Source: Polaribacter cellanae (GTDB lineage: Bacteria > Bacteroidota > Bacteroidia > Flavobacteriales > Flavobacteriaceae). Taken from it: a stretch of 64,000 bases of DNA. Made by a program: the position numbers and the translations under genes. The stretch is taken from positions 3,214,001 through 3,278,000 of the forward strand of contig NZ_CP071869.1 of assembly GCF_017569185.1 (NCBI RefSeq), read 5' to 3'. Of this stretch, positions 16,876-25,480 are shown in pieces. The stretch's first letter is position 1, and each line of letters begins with the position of its first letter. Under the pieces are notes generated by a model. It did not search any database and was not told the DNA's origin. It saw nothing but the letters and a program-made list of their open reading frames with translations.

Positions 16876-18033
16876 TTACTTCGAAATCACGCGAATCGTT
16901 TCCTTTACTTTCTGTGCAATCTCTCTCGCTTTTTCAATATTCTTATTAACGATAGTTACATGACCCATTTTACGAAACGGACGTGTTTCCTTTTTTCCGT
17001 AAATGTGAGGCGTTACTCCATCAATTTTTAAAATATTTTCTATGTTTTCGTAAACGACATCTCCAGAAAATCCTTCTTCGCCCACTAAATTCACCATAAT
17101 TCCGGCAACTTTACTTGCTGTATTGCCTAAAGGAAGGTTTAAAATACTTCGTAAATGTTGCTCAAATTGATTGGTATAACTCGCTTCAATAGAATAATGG
17201 CCAGAATTGTGTGGTCTTGGCGCAACTTCGTTTACTAAAATTTCATCGTTTTTGGTTTGAAACAATTCAACAGCTAATAAACCAACAAAATCTAATTTAT
17301 TGACCACTTTTAAAGCAGTTTCTCTTGCTTTTTCAGCAACATTTGCATCAATCCTTGCAGGGCAAATTACATATTCAACCTGGTTTGCTTCAGGGTGAAA
17401 TTCCATTTCCACCACAGGATATGTTGTAGTTTCCCCACTTGCATTTCTTGCAACAATTACTGCCAATTCGTTTTTAAACGGAATTAGTTTTTCTGTAATA
17501 CATTCTACATTTGGCAAACTTTTTAAATCTTCGAAGTTTCTTACGATTTTAACACCATTTCCATCATAACCAAAACGTGCAGCTTTCCATACAAAAGGAA
17601 AATTAATAATATTGTTTTCTATAGAATGTTTTAATTCTTCTAAATAGGCATAATGCAAAAATTCTGCAGTTGGTATTTCATGGTCTACATAAAAATTTTT
17701 CTGTCTTGCCTTACTTTGTATGATTCGTAAATCTTTTGGTTTTGGGTAAATTGTTAATCCTTCTGCTTCTAGCTTGTCTAAAGCATCTAAATTTACATTT
17801 TCTATTTCTATGGTTAATACATCTACTGTTTTTCCGAAGTTGTAAACAGCATCGAAATCTAATAAATCTCCAAGAACAAATCTGTTGCAAATTACTGCAC
17901 AAGGTGCATTTTTATTACTCTCTAAAATGGAAGTATGGATGTCGAATTTTTGTGTTTCTGCGAGTAGCATTCTCCCTAGTTGGCCACCACCAAGAACGCC
18001 TAATTTAAAGTTTGAAGAAAAATAGTTTTTCAC
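16876..18033 (-). CDS. purK: 5-(carboxyamino)imidazole ribonucleotide synthase
   Basis: 385 residues, ATP-grasp fold. It carboxylates AIR with bicarbonate and ATP to N5-CAIR. The N-terminal GVLGGGQLGRML (12-23), the central KAARFGYDGNG lid segment and ELFQTKNDEILVNEVAPRPHNSGHY near the metal/ATP site are hallmark PurK sequences. It is the first gene of the purK-(RhuM-Fic)-purE-M3 peptidase line on the minus strand. The 145-base gap to the RhuM-Fic gene is AT-rich with no obvious gene. Confidence 0.96.
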   Translation of the reverse strand: MKNYFSSNFKLGVLGGGQLGRMLLAETQKFDIHTSILESNKNAPCAVICNRFVLGDLLDFDAVYNFGKTVDVLTIEIENVNLDALDKLEAEGLTIYPKPKDLRIIQSKARQKNFYVDHEIPTAEFLHYAYLEELKHSIENNIINFPFVWKAARFGYDGNGVKIVRNFEDLKSLPNVECITEKLIPFKNELAVIVARNASGETTTYPVVEMEFHPEANQVEYVICPARIDANVAEKARETALKVVNKLDFVGLLAVELFQTKNDEILVNEVAPRPHNSGHYSIEASYTNQFEQHLRSILNLPLGNTASKVAGIMVNLVGEEGFSGDVVYENIENILKIDGVTPHIYGKKETRPFRKMGHVTIVNKNIEKAREIAQKVKETIRVISK

Positions 18034-18083
18034 GATAAAAATTGTTGTATTTCAGCAAAAATACACAACTCAAATCATTTTTA

Positions 18084-18509
18084 CTAAAAATTAGTGATTC
18101 TAATTACGCTTCCAATTTTTGTAACTTTATATTCTATTGCAGCACAATTAAAACCTTCTGTTTGTGGAGTGCCTCCAATTGCTTTTCCAACACCATATTC
18201 GCTACCATCACATTTGCATTTTAAAACAATTCCTCTCTCGTAAGTCATTGCAGATTTACAATCATTTGCAGGGCAAATTCTGTCATAAGCAACAAAATCT
18301 TTACCATTTACATTTAATAAGAGAATTCCTTTATAACCACCATTAAGTTCTGCAAAACCTCCAGGAACTAAAGCATTTATTAATTGTGGGTTGTTTAAAT
18401 CGGAGCTTATGCTTAAAGGGGCAGGTCTAATACATCCTTGTAAAATATCATTATTTTCGCAGTTAAATAAAGCGAGTAAAATTGAGAAAAAGAATATTTT
18501 TTTGAGCAT
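18084..18509 (-). CDS. Rieske-like lipoprotein with altered ligand motifs
   Basis: A 141-residue lipoprotein (hydrophobic start, lipobox ALFNC). The C-terminal part follows the Rieske pattern: VAYDRICPANDC, then about 13 residues, LKCKCDGSEYGVGKAIGGTP and a terminal VTKIGSVIRI strand. In a true Rieske protein these read CxH and CxxH; here the His positions are replaced (CPAND and CKCD). Four Cys could still bind metal or form disulfides. Related small lipoproteins with degenerate Rieske motifs exist in flavobacteria. It lies 50 bases upstream of purK on the same strand. Its biological role is unknown. Confidence 0.72.
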   Translation of the reverse strand: MLKKIFFFSILLALFNCENNDILQGCIRPAPLSISSDLNNPQLINALVPGGFAELNGGYKGILLLNVNGKDFVAYDRICPANDCKSAMTYERGIVLKCKCDGSEYGVGKAIGGTPQTEGFNCAAIEYKVTKIGSVIRITNF

Positions 18510-18693
18510 AAAAAGTTTTCATTATTTATAATAACGTTCGCAAGTTACAAATATTTTGTACATTTGTAATTGAATCTCATTCCTGTGAAGGTAATGGGAT
18601 TTTTAAATTTAACCCCCAAAAAGGTACTATTAAATGAATTTTTTTTGATAAATTTAGTTTACCAGAAGAATAATAGAACATAAATAAATTATT

Positions 18694-19167
18694 ATGAGCG
18701 AAATATCTTATTACTCAGCAGAAGGATTAAAGAAGTTGAAAGACGAATTGGTTCAATTAGAACAAGTAGAAAGACCAAGAGTAACACAAGAAATTGCAGA
18801 TGCAAGAGATAAAGGAGATTTAAGTGAAAATGCGGAATACCATGCAGCAAAAGAAGAACAATCTCACTTAGAATTTAAGATTGCGAAGTTAAAAAATGTA
18901 ATTTCTAAGGCACGTATTTTAGATGAATCTCAATTAGATACCTCAAAAATATTAATTCATTCGAACGTAGTTATAAAAAATACGACTAACGGAATGGAAA
19001 TGAAATATAGACTAGTTGCAGATTCTGAAACCGATGTTAGAAATGGAAAATTATCTGTTAATTCTCCTATTGGAAAAGGATTGTTAGGTAAAAAAGTTGG
19101 AGAAATTGCGGAAATTCAGGTTCCAAATGGAATTATGAAATTCGAAATTGTTGAGATTTCTAGATAA
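18694..19167 (+). CDS. greA: transcription elongation factor GreA
   Basis: 157 residues, the standard GreA length. The N-terminal coiled coil (about 1-75) contains the acidic tip segment ADARDKGDLSENAEYHAAKEEQ, whose two acidic residues enter the RNA polymerase channel and trigger cleavage of backtracked RNA. The C-terminal FKBP-like domain follows (about 82-157) with VNSPIGKGLLGKKVGE. It is transcribed divergently from the Rieske-like gene; TACATTTG at 18559-18566 in the shared upstream region resembles the Bacteroidota -7 box. The downstream HIT gene is 54 bases away across an ACTG repeat. Confidence 0.97.
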   Translation: MSEISYYSAEGLKKLKDELVQLEQVERPRVTQEIADARDKGDLSENAEYHAAKEEQSHLEFKIAKLKNVISKARILDESQLDTSKILIHSNVVIKNTTNGMEMKYRLVADSETDVRNGKLSVNSPIGKGLLGKKVGEIAEIQVPNGIMKFEIVEISR

Positions 19168-19178
19168 ACATTTTTAAA

Positions 19179-19221
19179 ACTGACTGAAGACTGAGAACTG
19201 ATTATTGAAGACTGAAAAACC
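19179..19221 (+). repeat. ACTG-word repeat in greA-HIT gap
   Basis: Tandem-like ACTGACTGAAGACTGAG and GAAGACTGAAAAACC fill the gap and end one base before the HIT start codon, so the whole leader of the HIT gene is repeat sequence. Reverse orientation to the CAGT copies at 57422 and 60612. Confidence 0.6.
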
Positions 19222-19608
19222 ATGAGCATATTTACAAAAATAATTGCAGGAGAAATTCCAAGTTATAAAGTTGCAGAAAACGACGATTTTTTTGCTTTTT
19301 TAGATATCAACCCGAATGCAAAAGGGCATACTTTGGTTGTTCCAAAAAAGGAAGAAAATAAAATTTTCGATTTGTCTAAAGACGAATATAAAAACTTAAT
19401 GGATTTCTCTTACGATGTTGCAAAAGCGATTGAAAAAGCGATTCCTTGTAAAAGAGTTGGAATGAGTGTTATTGGTTTAGAAGTACCACATGTACATGTG
19501 CATTTAATTCCTTTAAATGAAATGGCAGACATTCAGTTCGATAAAAAAGTAAAGTTAACAAAGGACGAGTTTGTTGTTTTGGCTGAAAAAATTGCTTCTA
19601 AATTTTAG
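19222..19608 (+). CDS. HIT family nucleotide-binding protein
   Basis: 128 residues. The HIT active site HVHVHLIPL follows PHxHxHxx at about 90-98, and the N-terminal FTKIIAGEIPSYKVAEND is typical of HINT-type nucleoside phosphoramidases and related hydrolases, which act on AMP-linked substrates. Single-domain length is normal. It lies behind greA on the same strand, a pairing common in flavobacteria. The start ATG directly follows a repeat; no Shine-Dalgarno is evident, which is normal for this phylum. Confidence 0.94.
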   Translation: MSIFTKIIAGEIPSYKVAENDDFFAFLDINPNAKGHTLVVPKKEENKIFDLSKDEYKNLMDFSYDVAKAIEKAIPCKRVGMSVIGLEVPHVHVHLIPLNEMADIQFDKKVKLTKDEFVVLAEKIASKF

Positions 19609-19614
19609 TAGTAA

Positions 19615-19854
19615 TTGTCATTCCTGTCTTTCGTCTTCGCTCAAGATAAACTCTGGCAGGAATCCAAACTAAGTTTTTTTATTTCCTAAAAGTAAAAGAA
19701 TTTATAGAATATAATTAGTTTAGATTTTCGCAAAGATTAGCTATGTTTTCTATGATTCTATGTGGTTAATTTTTAAGATACGTTGTTTTTTTATTTAATA
19801 TTGATGGTTTATTTTAATTATAATTATGGATTCCTGCTTTCGCAGGAATGACAA
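19615..19854. repeat. 240-bp inverted-repeat element (GTCATTCCTG ... CAGGAATGAC)
   Basis: TTGTCATTCCTG at 19615-19626 is the exact reverse complement of 19843-19854. Inside each end there is a second pair, CAGGAATCC (19657-19665) with GGATTCCTG (19828-19836). The left part contains TTTCGTCTTCGCTCAAGATAAACT, shared with 46263-46291. No coding potential. It looks like two converging copies of a dispersed small repeat. Confidence 0.65.
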
Positions 19855-19876
19855 ATGAGACTAACTTTAATAATTA

Positions 19877-20101
19877 ATGAAATTAATAATTTATATAGCT
19901 TTAAGTTTATTAGCTTCTTATTTTTTTATAAAAACTGCTTTTATTTTAAATAAAGATAAGGATTTAATAGAGAGTTATTTACAAAAAGAAAATCCATTTT
20001 TATCAGATGCTAACAAGTTGATACGAGAATTTAAGAACAATTTAATGTGGTTCTTTTTTACAATATTTGTTATTTCTTTAGCTTCAATATTCTTAAACTA
20101 A
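19877..20101 (+). CDS. small two-helix membrane protein
   Basis: 74 residues with hydrophobic segments at about 3-24 and 52-71 joined by a charged loop (LNKDKDLIESYLQKENPFLSD). There is no known domain. It starts 22 bases after the repeat element and overlaps by 4 bases with the 3' end of the convergent histidine kinase gene. Its function is unknown. It is supported by intact membrane segments and typical codon use, with no other evidence. Confidence 0.5.
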   Translation: MKLIIYIALSLLASYFFIKTAFILNKDKDLIESYLQKENPFLSDANKLIREFKNNLMWFFFTIFVISLASIFLN

Positions 20102-21249
20102 ACCTTATCCAACAAAATCTGAAACGTAGTCCCTTTTCCAATTTCTGATTTCTTTACGAAAATTTTTCCTTTGTGATAATCTTCTACAATACGTTTGGAA
20201 AGTGATAAACCCAAGCCCCAACCACGCTTTTTTGTGGTAAAACCAGGTTTAAAGATTTGTTTAAATAATTTTTTAGACATTCCTTTTCCAGTATCTGTAA
20301 TTGTAATTTTTATTTTCTGTTGCTTGGTTTCTATGGCTAATTTTAGTTCGCCTTTCCCTAACATTGCATCAATCGCATTTTTAATTAAGTTTTCGATTAC
20401 CCAACCAAATAATTCGGTATTTATGTTTGCGAATAATTCTTTTTCTGAAGATGAAAAAGAAAACGTTATTTGTTTAGAACTTCGAGATTCCAAATAATCA
20501 TACGCAGTTTTAGTAATTTCTACAATATTCTGTTTTTTTAATTCTGGTACAGAACCAATTTTAGAAAAACGATTGGCAATGGTATTTAATCGATGGACAT
20601 CTTTTTCTATTTCTTCCACATATTTATCCTCTACTTTTTCCATTTTTAAAATGGCAATCCAACCTAATAAAGAAGATAAAGGTGTGCCAATTTGATGCGC
20701 AGTTTCCTTTGCCATTCCTGTCCATAATTTGTTAGTTTCAGCAATTTTATTGGTATTGTAGAACAAGTAAATAACACTTAAAAAAAGAAATAAAATTAAA
20801 ATAAGTGCAAGAGGATAATATGTTAATCTATTTAATAAATCGGAATTTCTGTAATAAACTTTGTTTGTTTTATCGTCTGAAAGGTTAATAACAATTGGAT
20901 TGTTTTCACGCATCATTTTCTTTAACTGTGCTTGTAAATAGGCAGGTTTTTTGGCTTTTACAGAATCTAAATTTTGCCAAGAGGAAATTTTTCCATTTTC
21001 GTCGACCAAAATAGAAGGAATATTTGTGTTGTTTTCGATAATCATCCCTTCAATATAAAAACTATCGTCTAAATTTGGGTTTGTAGCAAACTCCTTTATT
21101 GCAGCACCAAAAATTTCCATTTTAGAACGTTCTTCGTGTTTAAAATTCTGAAAAAACATATATGTATTCCAAAGAATTAAAGAAACAATCGCAAGAGAAA
21201 TAATAATTGCGGTTCTTTTAAAGAAAAGTGTGTTGGTTGTAAATTTCAT
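20098..21249 (-). CDS. membrane sensor histidine kinase
   Basis: A kinase of 383 residues from the ATG at 21249 (MKFTTNTLFF); a further in-frame ATG at 21285 exists but its codons look like untranslated leader. Two membrane helices (about 12-30 and 150-170) enclose a periplasmic sensor of about 120 residues. The H-box is AKETAHQIGTPLSSLLGW, with His as phosphate acceptor; N-box NLIKNAIDAM, G1 GKGMSK and G2 WGLGLSLSK follow. There is no HAMP domain and no adjacent response regulator, so the partner is elsewhere. The signal is unknown. Confidence 0.9.
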   Translation of the reverse strand: MKFTTNTLFFKRTAIIISLAIVSLILWNTYMFFQNFKHEERSKMEIFGAAIKEFATNPNLDDSFYIEGMIIENNTNIPSILVDENGKISSWQNLDSVKAKKPAYLQAQLKKMMRENNPIVINLSDDKTNKVYYRNSDLLNRLTYYPLALILILFLFLSVIYLFYNTNKIAETNKLWTGMAKETAHQIGTPLSSLLGWIAILKMEKVEDKYVEEIEKDVHRLNTIANRFSKIGSVPELKKQNIVEITKTAYDYLESRSSKQITFSFSSSEKELFANINTELFGWVIENLIKNAIDAMLGKGELKLAIETKQQKIKITITDTGKGMSKKLFKQIFKPGFTTKKRGWGLGLSLSKRIVEDYHKGKIFVKKSEIGKGTTFQILLDKV

Positions 21250-21384
21250 TAAAACAAATATAATGGTTTCCATTATATAACTCATTTGAGATTTTGATAG
21301 TATCTTTACAAAACAATTTTTATAAACTAAATGTCTCTTTGAGCATTATTAAAAATTAAAAAGTATTTTAATTTGAAGATAAAA

Positions 21385-21424
21385 CGCAGTTTACGAAAGG
21401 TTTTAGTTTTCGACTGCGCTCGAA
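21385..21424. repeat. TCGACTGCGCTCG-type palindromic repeat (degenerate)
   Basis: CGCAGTTTACGAAA and TTTTCGACTGCG flank the loop GGTTTTAG; CTCGA follows. The same arm-loop-arm design with nearly the same loop is seen at 58710-58750. It lies just before the flavin reductase gene. Confidence 0.6.
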
Positions 21425-21450
21425 CAGACACTCTAAAGTTTTAATATAAT

Positions 21451-22311
21451 ATGTTAAGTATAGATCCAAATAAAATTTCTACAAGCAAATTACATGGTTA
21501 TTTATTAGGTGCAGTTGCTCCTAGACCTATTGCTTTTGCGAGTACAATAGATGAAGATGGAAATGCAAATTTATCGCCTTTTAGTTTTTTTAATGTGTTT
21601 GGCTCAAATCCGCCAATTATGATTTTTTCTCCAGCCAGAAGAGTTCGAGATAATACCATAAAACACACGTTAGAAAATGCCTTGGCAACCAAAGAAGTGG
21701 TTATAAATATGGTAAATTATAGTATTGTACAACAAATGTCTTTGAGCTCTACAGAATATCCAAAAGGCGTAAATGAGTTCGAAAAAGCAGGTTTTACCAT
21801 GCTAAAATCCGACCAAATAAAACCTTTTAGAGTTGCAGAATCTCCTGTACAATTCGAATGCAAGGTAAATGATGTTATTTTTACTGGAGATAAAGGTGGA
21901 TCAGGAAATTTAATCGTTTGCGAGGTTGTAAAAATTCATATTTCTGAGGATGTTTTGGACGAAAATGGTGCCATCGATCAATATAAAATAGATTTAGTAG
22001 CGAGAGCAGGAGGAAGTTATTATTCGAGAGCCAGAGATGGTTTTTTCGAAATTCCAAAACCGATATCTACTTTAGGAATTGGAGTAGACGCAATTCCATT
22101 AGAAATTAGAAACAGTACTGTTTTAACAGGAAATAATTTAGGAATGTTAGGCAATGTAGAAGAACTGCCAAATAAAAAAAATGTTGATAACTTTGCAAAA
22201 GAACATCCGCATTTTATGGGGTTAGAAACCACAAAAAAACATACATTTGCGCAAGAGTTTTTAGAAAAAAATGATGTAGAAAGTGCTTGGAAAGTGCTTT
22301 TAATTAAATAG
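21451..22311 (+). CDS. flavin reductase family protein (split-barrel FMN-binding)
   Basis: A 286-residue cytoplasmic protein. The flavin-reductase-like split barrel covers about 15-175: GAVAPRPIAFASTIDEDGNANLSPFSFFN is the FMN-contact block, then SRRVRDNT-like PARRVRDNTIKHT and a CKVNDVIFTGD strand. The C-terminal 100 residues are a family-specific extension, so the protein is longer than simple flavin reductases (about 170). It probably reduces or binds FMN with NAD(P)H, though partners are unknown. A palindromic repeat precedes it and a DUF3127 gene follows after 14 bases, on the same strand. Confidence 0.88.
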   Translation: MLSIDPNKISTSKLHGYLLGAVAPRPIAFASTIDEDGNANLSPFSFFNVFGSNPPIMIFSPARRVRDNTIKHTLENALATKEVVINMVNYSIVQQMSLSSTEYPKGVNEFEKAGFTMLKSDQIKPFRVAESPVQFECKVNDVIFTGDKGGSGNLIVCEVVKIHISEDVLDENGAIDQYKIDLVARAGGSYYSRARDGFFEIPKPISTLGIGVDAIPLEIRNSTVLTGNNLGMLGNVEELPNKKNVDNFAKEHPHFMGLETTKKHTFAQEFLEKNDVESAWKVLLIK

Positions 22312-22325
22312 TTAAGGTTTATATT

Positions 22326-22697
22326 ATGGAAGTTATAGGTAAAATAAAATTAATTGGAGAGGTTCAAACATTTGGTTCTAATGGTTTTAGAAAAAGAGAG
22401 CTGGTAGTTACTACAGACGAGCAATATCCACAGATGATTATGATTGAATTCATACAAGATAAGTGCGATTTATTAAACAATTATGCTGTTGGGCAAGATG
22501 TAAAAGTTTCTATCAATTTAAGAGGTAGAGAGTGGATAAATCCACAAGGAGAAGCGAAGTATTTTAACTCTATACAAGGTTGGAGAATCGAGAACTTATC
22601 TCAATCTGCTCCAAACCAAGGAAATTTACCTCCAGTAGATCAATTTCAACAAGCATCTAATGTTTCTGATGCAGAGCCAGACGATTTACCGTTTTAA
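22326..22697 (+). CDS. DUF3127 single-strand-binding-like protein
   Basis: 123 residues. The first 85 are an OB-fold-like beta-barrel (VIGKIKLIGEVQTFGSNGFRKRELVV, VKVSINLRGREW, YFNSIQGWRIE), and the tail is acidic and ends in DLPF, which mirrors the acidic-Phe tip of SSB proteins that recruits replication and repair enzymes. DUF3127 is widespread in Bacteroidota and unstudied to my knowledge. DNA binding is inferred from fold and tail. It is co-directional with the flavin reductase and followed by a clear terminator. Confidence 0.85.
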   Translation: MEVIGKIKLIGEVQTFGSNGFRKRELVVTTDEQYPQMIMIEFIQDKCDLLNNYAVGQDVKVSINLRGREWINPQGEAKYFNSIQGWRIENLSQSAPNQGNLPPVDQFQQASNVSDAEPDDLPF

Positions 22698-22740
22698 AAA
22701 AAGAATTAAGATTTTTAGAATCAAGAATTAAGAATAAAAA

Positions 22741-22772
22741 AGAGTGTAAATTTAATCTACACTCTTTTTTTT
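22741..22772 (+). terminator. rho-independent terminator after DUF3127 gene
   Basis: AGAGTGTA (22741-22748) pairs with TACACTCT (22758-22765) over a 9-base loop, then a run of T. It ends the flavin reductase/DUF3127 transcript. Confidence 0.85.
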
Positions 22773-22800
22773 ATGCAATTATATTTTGAAAATTTATTAT

Positions 22801-22883
22801 CCAACTTCCAACTTCCAACTTCCAACTTCCAACTTCCAACTTCCAACTTCCAACTTCCAACTTCCAACTTCCAACTTCCAACT
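22801..22883. repeat. 7-bp minisatellite (CCAACTT)n
   Basis: Eleven perfect tandem copies of CCAACTT (22801-22877) plus six bases of a twelfth. On the minus strand it reads (AAGTTGG)n and begins directly at the TAG stop of the DUF1456 gene (22882-22884). There are no mismatches, implying recent expansion or active maintenance. Confidence 0.95.
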
Positions 22884-23130
22884 ACTTCTTTTCTATCTTT
22901 TTCTTAGGCATTGGTCCACGCAAGTGAATAATTAAACCATTTAAGAAGTTTCGTAAAATTTGGTCGCCACATTCTACATATTTATCGTGTTCTTCACTTC
23001 TAAAAAGAGCACCTAACTCTGCCTTAGAAACTTTAAAATCTACCAAAGCGCAAATTTCTACAATATCTGTATCACGCAATTTATGTGCGACACGTAATTT
23101 TTTTAAAATATCATTATTTGTTAATCCCAT
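22882..23130 (-). CDS. DUF1456 family protein
   Basis: 82 residues. GLTNNDILKKLRVAHKLRDTDIVEI and ALFRSEEHDKYVECGDQILRNFLNGL are DUF1456 signatures (E. coli YehS). YehS carries two such repeats in about 155 residues; here one full repeat and the start of the next pattern make up the protein, as seen in shorter Bacteroidota members. The C-terminus is basic. Function unknown. The stop codon opens a 7-bp minisatellite. Confidence 0.85.
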   Translation of the reverse strand: MGLTNNDILKKLRVAHKLRDTDIVEICALVDFKVSKAELGALFRSEEHDKYVECGDQILRNFLNGLIIHLRGPMPKKKIEKK

Positions 23131-23147
23131 ACTGCAAATATACTTTA

Positions 23148-23777
23148 TTATGTAACTACTTTAAAAATTGCCCAACCATAAATTGCGAATCGTAACAAAC
23201 GAAACAATCCAAAAATTACTACATTTTTAAACGGATATTTAATCATACCTGCAGCCAAACAAGCAATCGAAAAAGGCAGAGGTAACAATGCACCTACTAA
23301 AATTAAAAAACCGCCCCATTTACGAGTGTTTTTTAAATTGGCAGCCATTTTAACTTCTAAATACATTTTTACGGAATGTATTTTTAGTGTCATTCTTCCT
23401 AAAAAATAGGAAATTAATCCTCCAGAATAAGAAAGTAAGGCTAAAAGAGATAGGTTTAAAATAGGCTCATCTGTTTTTTTTGTCCAAGCAATAAATATTT
23501 CTGGTGGAATTAATCCTAAAAGGGTTTCAGAAATAAAGAAGGTTATTAAAATACCCAATCTAGAAAAGGTTTCAGTAATGTTTTCTAAACCCTCATTAAT
23601 GTCATATACATATCTATTGAATAGGAACAAACCTAAAACCACCAAAACAATTGGGATAAATGCCTTTTTTACACTTTCCCAAACAAACACATAAAAGCCA
23701 GTTCTTCCATAATAATTATGGAGTCTTTTGCCTATAAATGCCGTGTTTTTCTTTCTCTTTTTTTGTTTTTTTTCCAA
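23148..23777 (-). CDS. VTT/YqaA-like membrane protein
   Basis: A 209-residue inner-membrane protein with a basic N-terminus (MEKKQKKRKKN), a first helix (about 36-54) and further hydrophobic segments (about 72-95, 105-130, 152-172, 185-205). The glycine-bearing re-entrant segments (FISETLLGLIPPEIF and GALLPLPFSIACLAAG) match the VTT/DedA-related YqaA type, implicated in lipid scrambling or membrane homeostasis. It lies 17 bases upstream of the DUF1456 gene, so the two probably form one transcript. The substrate is not known. Confidence 0.8.
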   Translation of the reverse strand: MEKKQKKRKKNTAFIGKRLHNYYGRTGFYVFVWESVKKAFIPIVLVVLGLFLFNRYVYDINEGLENITETFSRLGILITFFISETLLGLIPPEIFIAWTKKTDEPILNLSLLALLSYSGGLISYFLGRMTLKIHSVKMYLEVKMAANLKNTRKWGGFLILVGALLPLPFSIACLAAGMIKYPFKNVVIFGLFRLLRFAIYGWAIFKVVT

Positions 23778-23902
23778 GAAACTTTTGTTTTTGTGAAGCT
23801 ACAAAAATAGAAACAAATTCTAAATAAAAAGATAGTAGAATTTTAGATTAACTATTTTTTATGATTTCTTTAAATTTGCCTAATATTTAAAGGATTTTTA
23901 TA

Positions 23903-24550
23903 TTGATTTGGCTTACTAACGAAATAGTTTTTCCACCCTACGAACTTACTTCCAAAGAAGGTATTATTGCTTTGGGTGGAGATTTAAGTGCAGAAAGATT
24001 AATTTATGCCTACAAAAACGGGATTTTCCCTTGGTTTTCGGAAGACGATCCAATTGTTTGGTATTGTCCTTTTAAAAGAATGGTTTTGTTTCCTGAAGAA
24101 ATAAAAATTTCTAAATCGATGCGAAAAATAATTAATAAATGTGCGTTTACAATTACAGAAAATACCGCTTTTGAAGAAGTGATTTACAATTGTAAAAACA
24201 TCGAAAGAAAAGATGGTTTTGGTACTTGGATTACAGATGATATGGAGCAAGCTTACATCAATTTACATAAAAAAGGAGTTGCAAAATCTATTGAAGTTTG
24301 GCAAGATTTTGGCTGCACTCAATCTAACAGGAAGTTAGTTGGTGGTTTGTATGGTTTGGAAATTAATACTATTTTTTGTGGAGAAAGTATGTTTAGCCAT
24401 GTTTCCAATGCTTCTAAATTGGCTTTTATACATTTAGCTAAAAATAAAAACTACAAATTAATAGATTGCCAAATTTATAACGAGCATTTGGCAAGTTTAG
24501 GAGCGAAAGAAATTGATAGAGAGTTGTTTTTGGAGATTTTGAAAGGGTAG
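23903..24550 (+). CDS. aat: leucyl/phenylalanyl-tRNA--protein transferase
   Basis: 215 residues, the normal length. Aat adds Leu or Phe from tRNA to proteins with N-terminal Arg or Lys, marking them for ClpAP/ClpS degradation. FPPYELTSKEGIIALGGDLSAERLIYAYKNGIFPWF is shared by the family; the central GGLYGLEINTIFCGESMFS segment forms the active site. The start is TTG at 23903, fitting the usual N-terminus IWLTNE; no nearer ATG fits. It is transcribed divergently from the VTT membrane gene. Confidence 0.95.
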   Translation: MIWLTNEIVFPPYELTSKEGIIALGGDLSAERLIYAYKNGIFPWFSEDDPIVWYCPFKRMVLFPEEIKISKSMRKIINKCAFTITENTAFEEVIYNCKNIERKDGFGTWITDDMEQAYINLHKKGVAKSIEVWQDFGCTQSNRKLVGGLYGLEINTIFCGESMFSHVSNASKLAFIHLAKNKNYKLIDCQIYNEHLASLGAKEIDRELFLEILKG

Positions 24551-24688
24551 TTTTGTTGTTGGATTTGTGTATGGTTTGTTAGATTTTTTAAGCATTAAAG
24601 TTAGTAACCAGCACAGATAAAAAGTCCTTGAGGCTTTCGTAAATTGGCTAAATCCTAGCAATTAATTATATAAATTTTGTTAGTAATA

Positions 24689-25309
24689 TTATTTCCATTT
24701 TATTCTTAAATTATTAAATACAATATATAGATGATCATTTTTATAACCTATTGTTGAATAAAACTCAATGTTCACAGATTTTAACATTGGTGTTTTTGGA
24801 ACTATTTCCTTAACTAGAAGTTTAAATTTTGTTGGTATATCTTTATGAAATTTTTCTATTCGTGTAACTTCTCCAAAAGACATTTTATAACCTCTTGTTG
24901 TATTTCCTTTTGGATCATAAATTATACTTGATTTTCCTTGAAGTGTTCTTAAAATGCCTTTATTTATTGCTATTCCTTCAATTACAATTTCCCCAGTATT
25001 TGTGTTTCCATTTACTGAAGTAATTTTAAAGTTAACATTTTTATCGGTTGCTTCAATTTTAGAGCTTAACAAACTTAGAGTTTCTTTATAATATTTGATT
25101 TTCTTTTTTAACTTGGAAATTTCATTTTCTTTAATATTAACTATTCTTTTATGTTTTTCATTTTCATTTTTTAAGTTTTCAATTTGAACATTCAGTTCAG
25201 TGTTTTGTTTTAATAATTCTGATTTAGTTTTTTCAGAAATTGATTGTTGTGCGAATGAGCTTAGTGATGAAAATACTAATGAAGCAAAAAGTAATTTTAT
25301 AAGATTCAT
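24689..25309 (-). CDS. exported coiled-coil protein, unknown function
   Basis: 206 residues with a signal peptide (cleavage near SFAQQ, 21-22), a strong heptad coiled coil (about 25-95, QNTELNVQIENLKNENEKH and similar), and a C-terminal beta-rich domain of about 110 residues. It may be anchored by trimer or dimer coils in the periplasm. No family is recognised. It stands alone between aat and the DUF4097 operon, with convergent orientation to aat. Confidence 0.65.
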   Translation of the reverse strand: MNLIKLLFASLVFSSLSSFAQQSISEKTKSELLKQNTELNVQIENLKNENEKHKRIVNIKENEISKLKKKIKYYKETLSLLSSKIEATDKNVNFKITSVNGNTNTGEIVIEGIAINKGILRTLQGKSSIIYDPKGNTTRGYKMSFGEVTRIEKFHKDIPTKFKLLVKEIVPKTPMLKSVNIEFYSTIGYKNDHLYIVFNNLRIKWK

Positions 25310-25480
25310 TTTATTTATTTGTTAATAATTTTTCTTTTCTAAAGTTATAACACAACAAGTTGCAATCTGTTATATTATTCGATAACGAAGTTAATGTTTT
25401 TTAGGTTTAGAAACAAACCAAACAAAAACAACCATTCTCAAATAAAAATGGTTGTTACTAATTAATTTAAAATAAAGATT

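Noticed and set aside
22801..22883. Candidate CRISPR-like array
   Set aside because: The unit is 7 bp with no spacers between copies; it is a minisatellite, and no cas genes are near.
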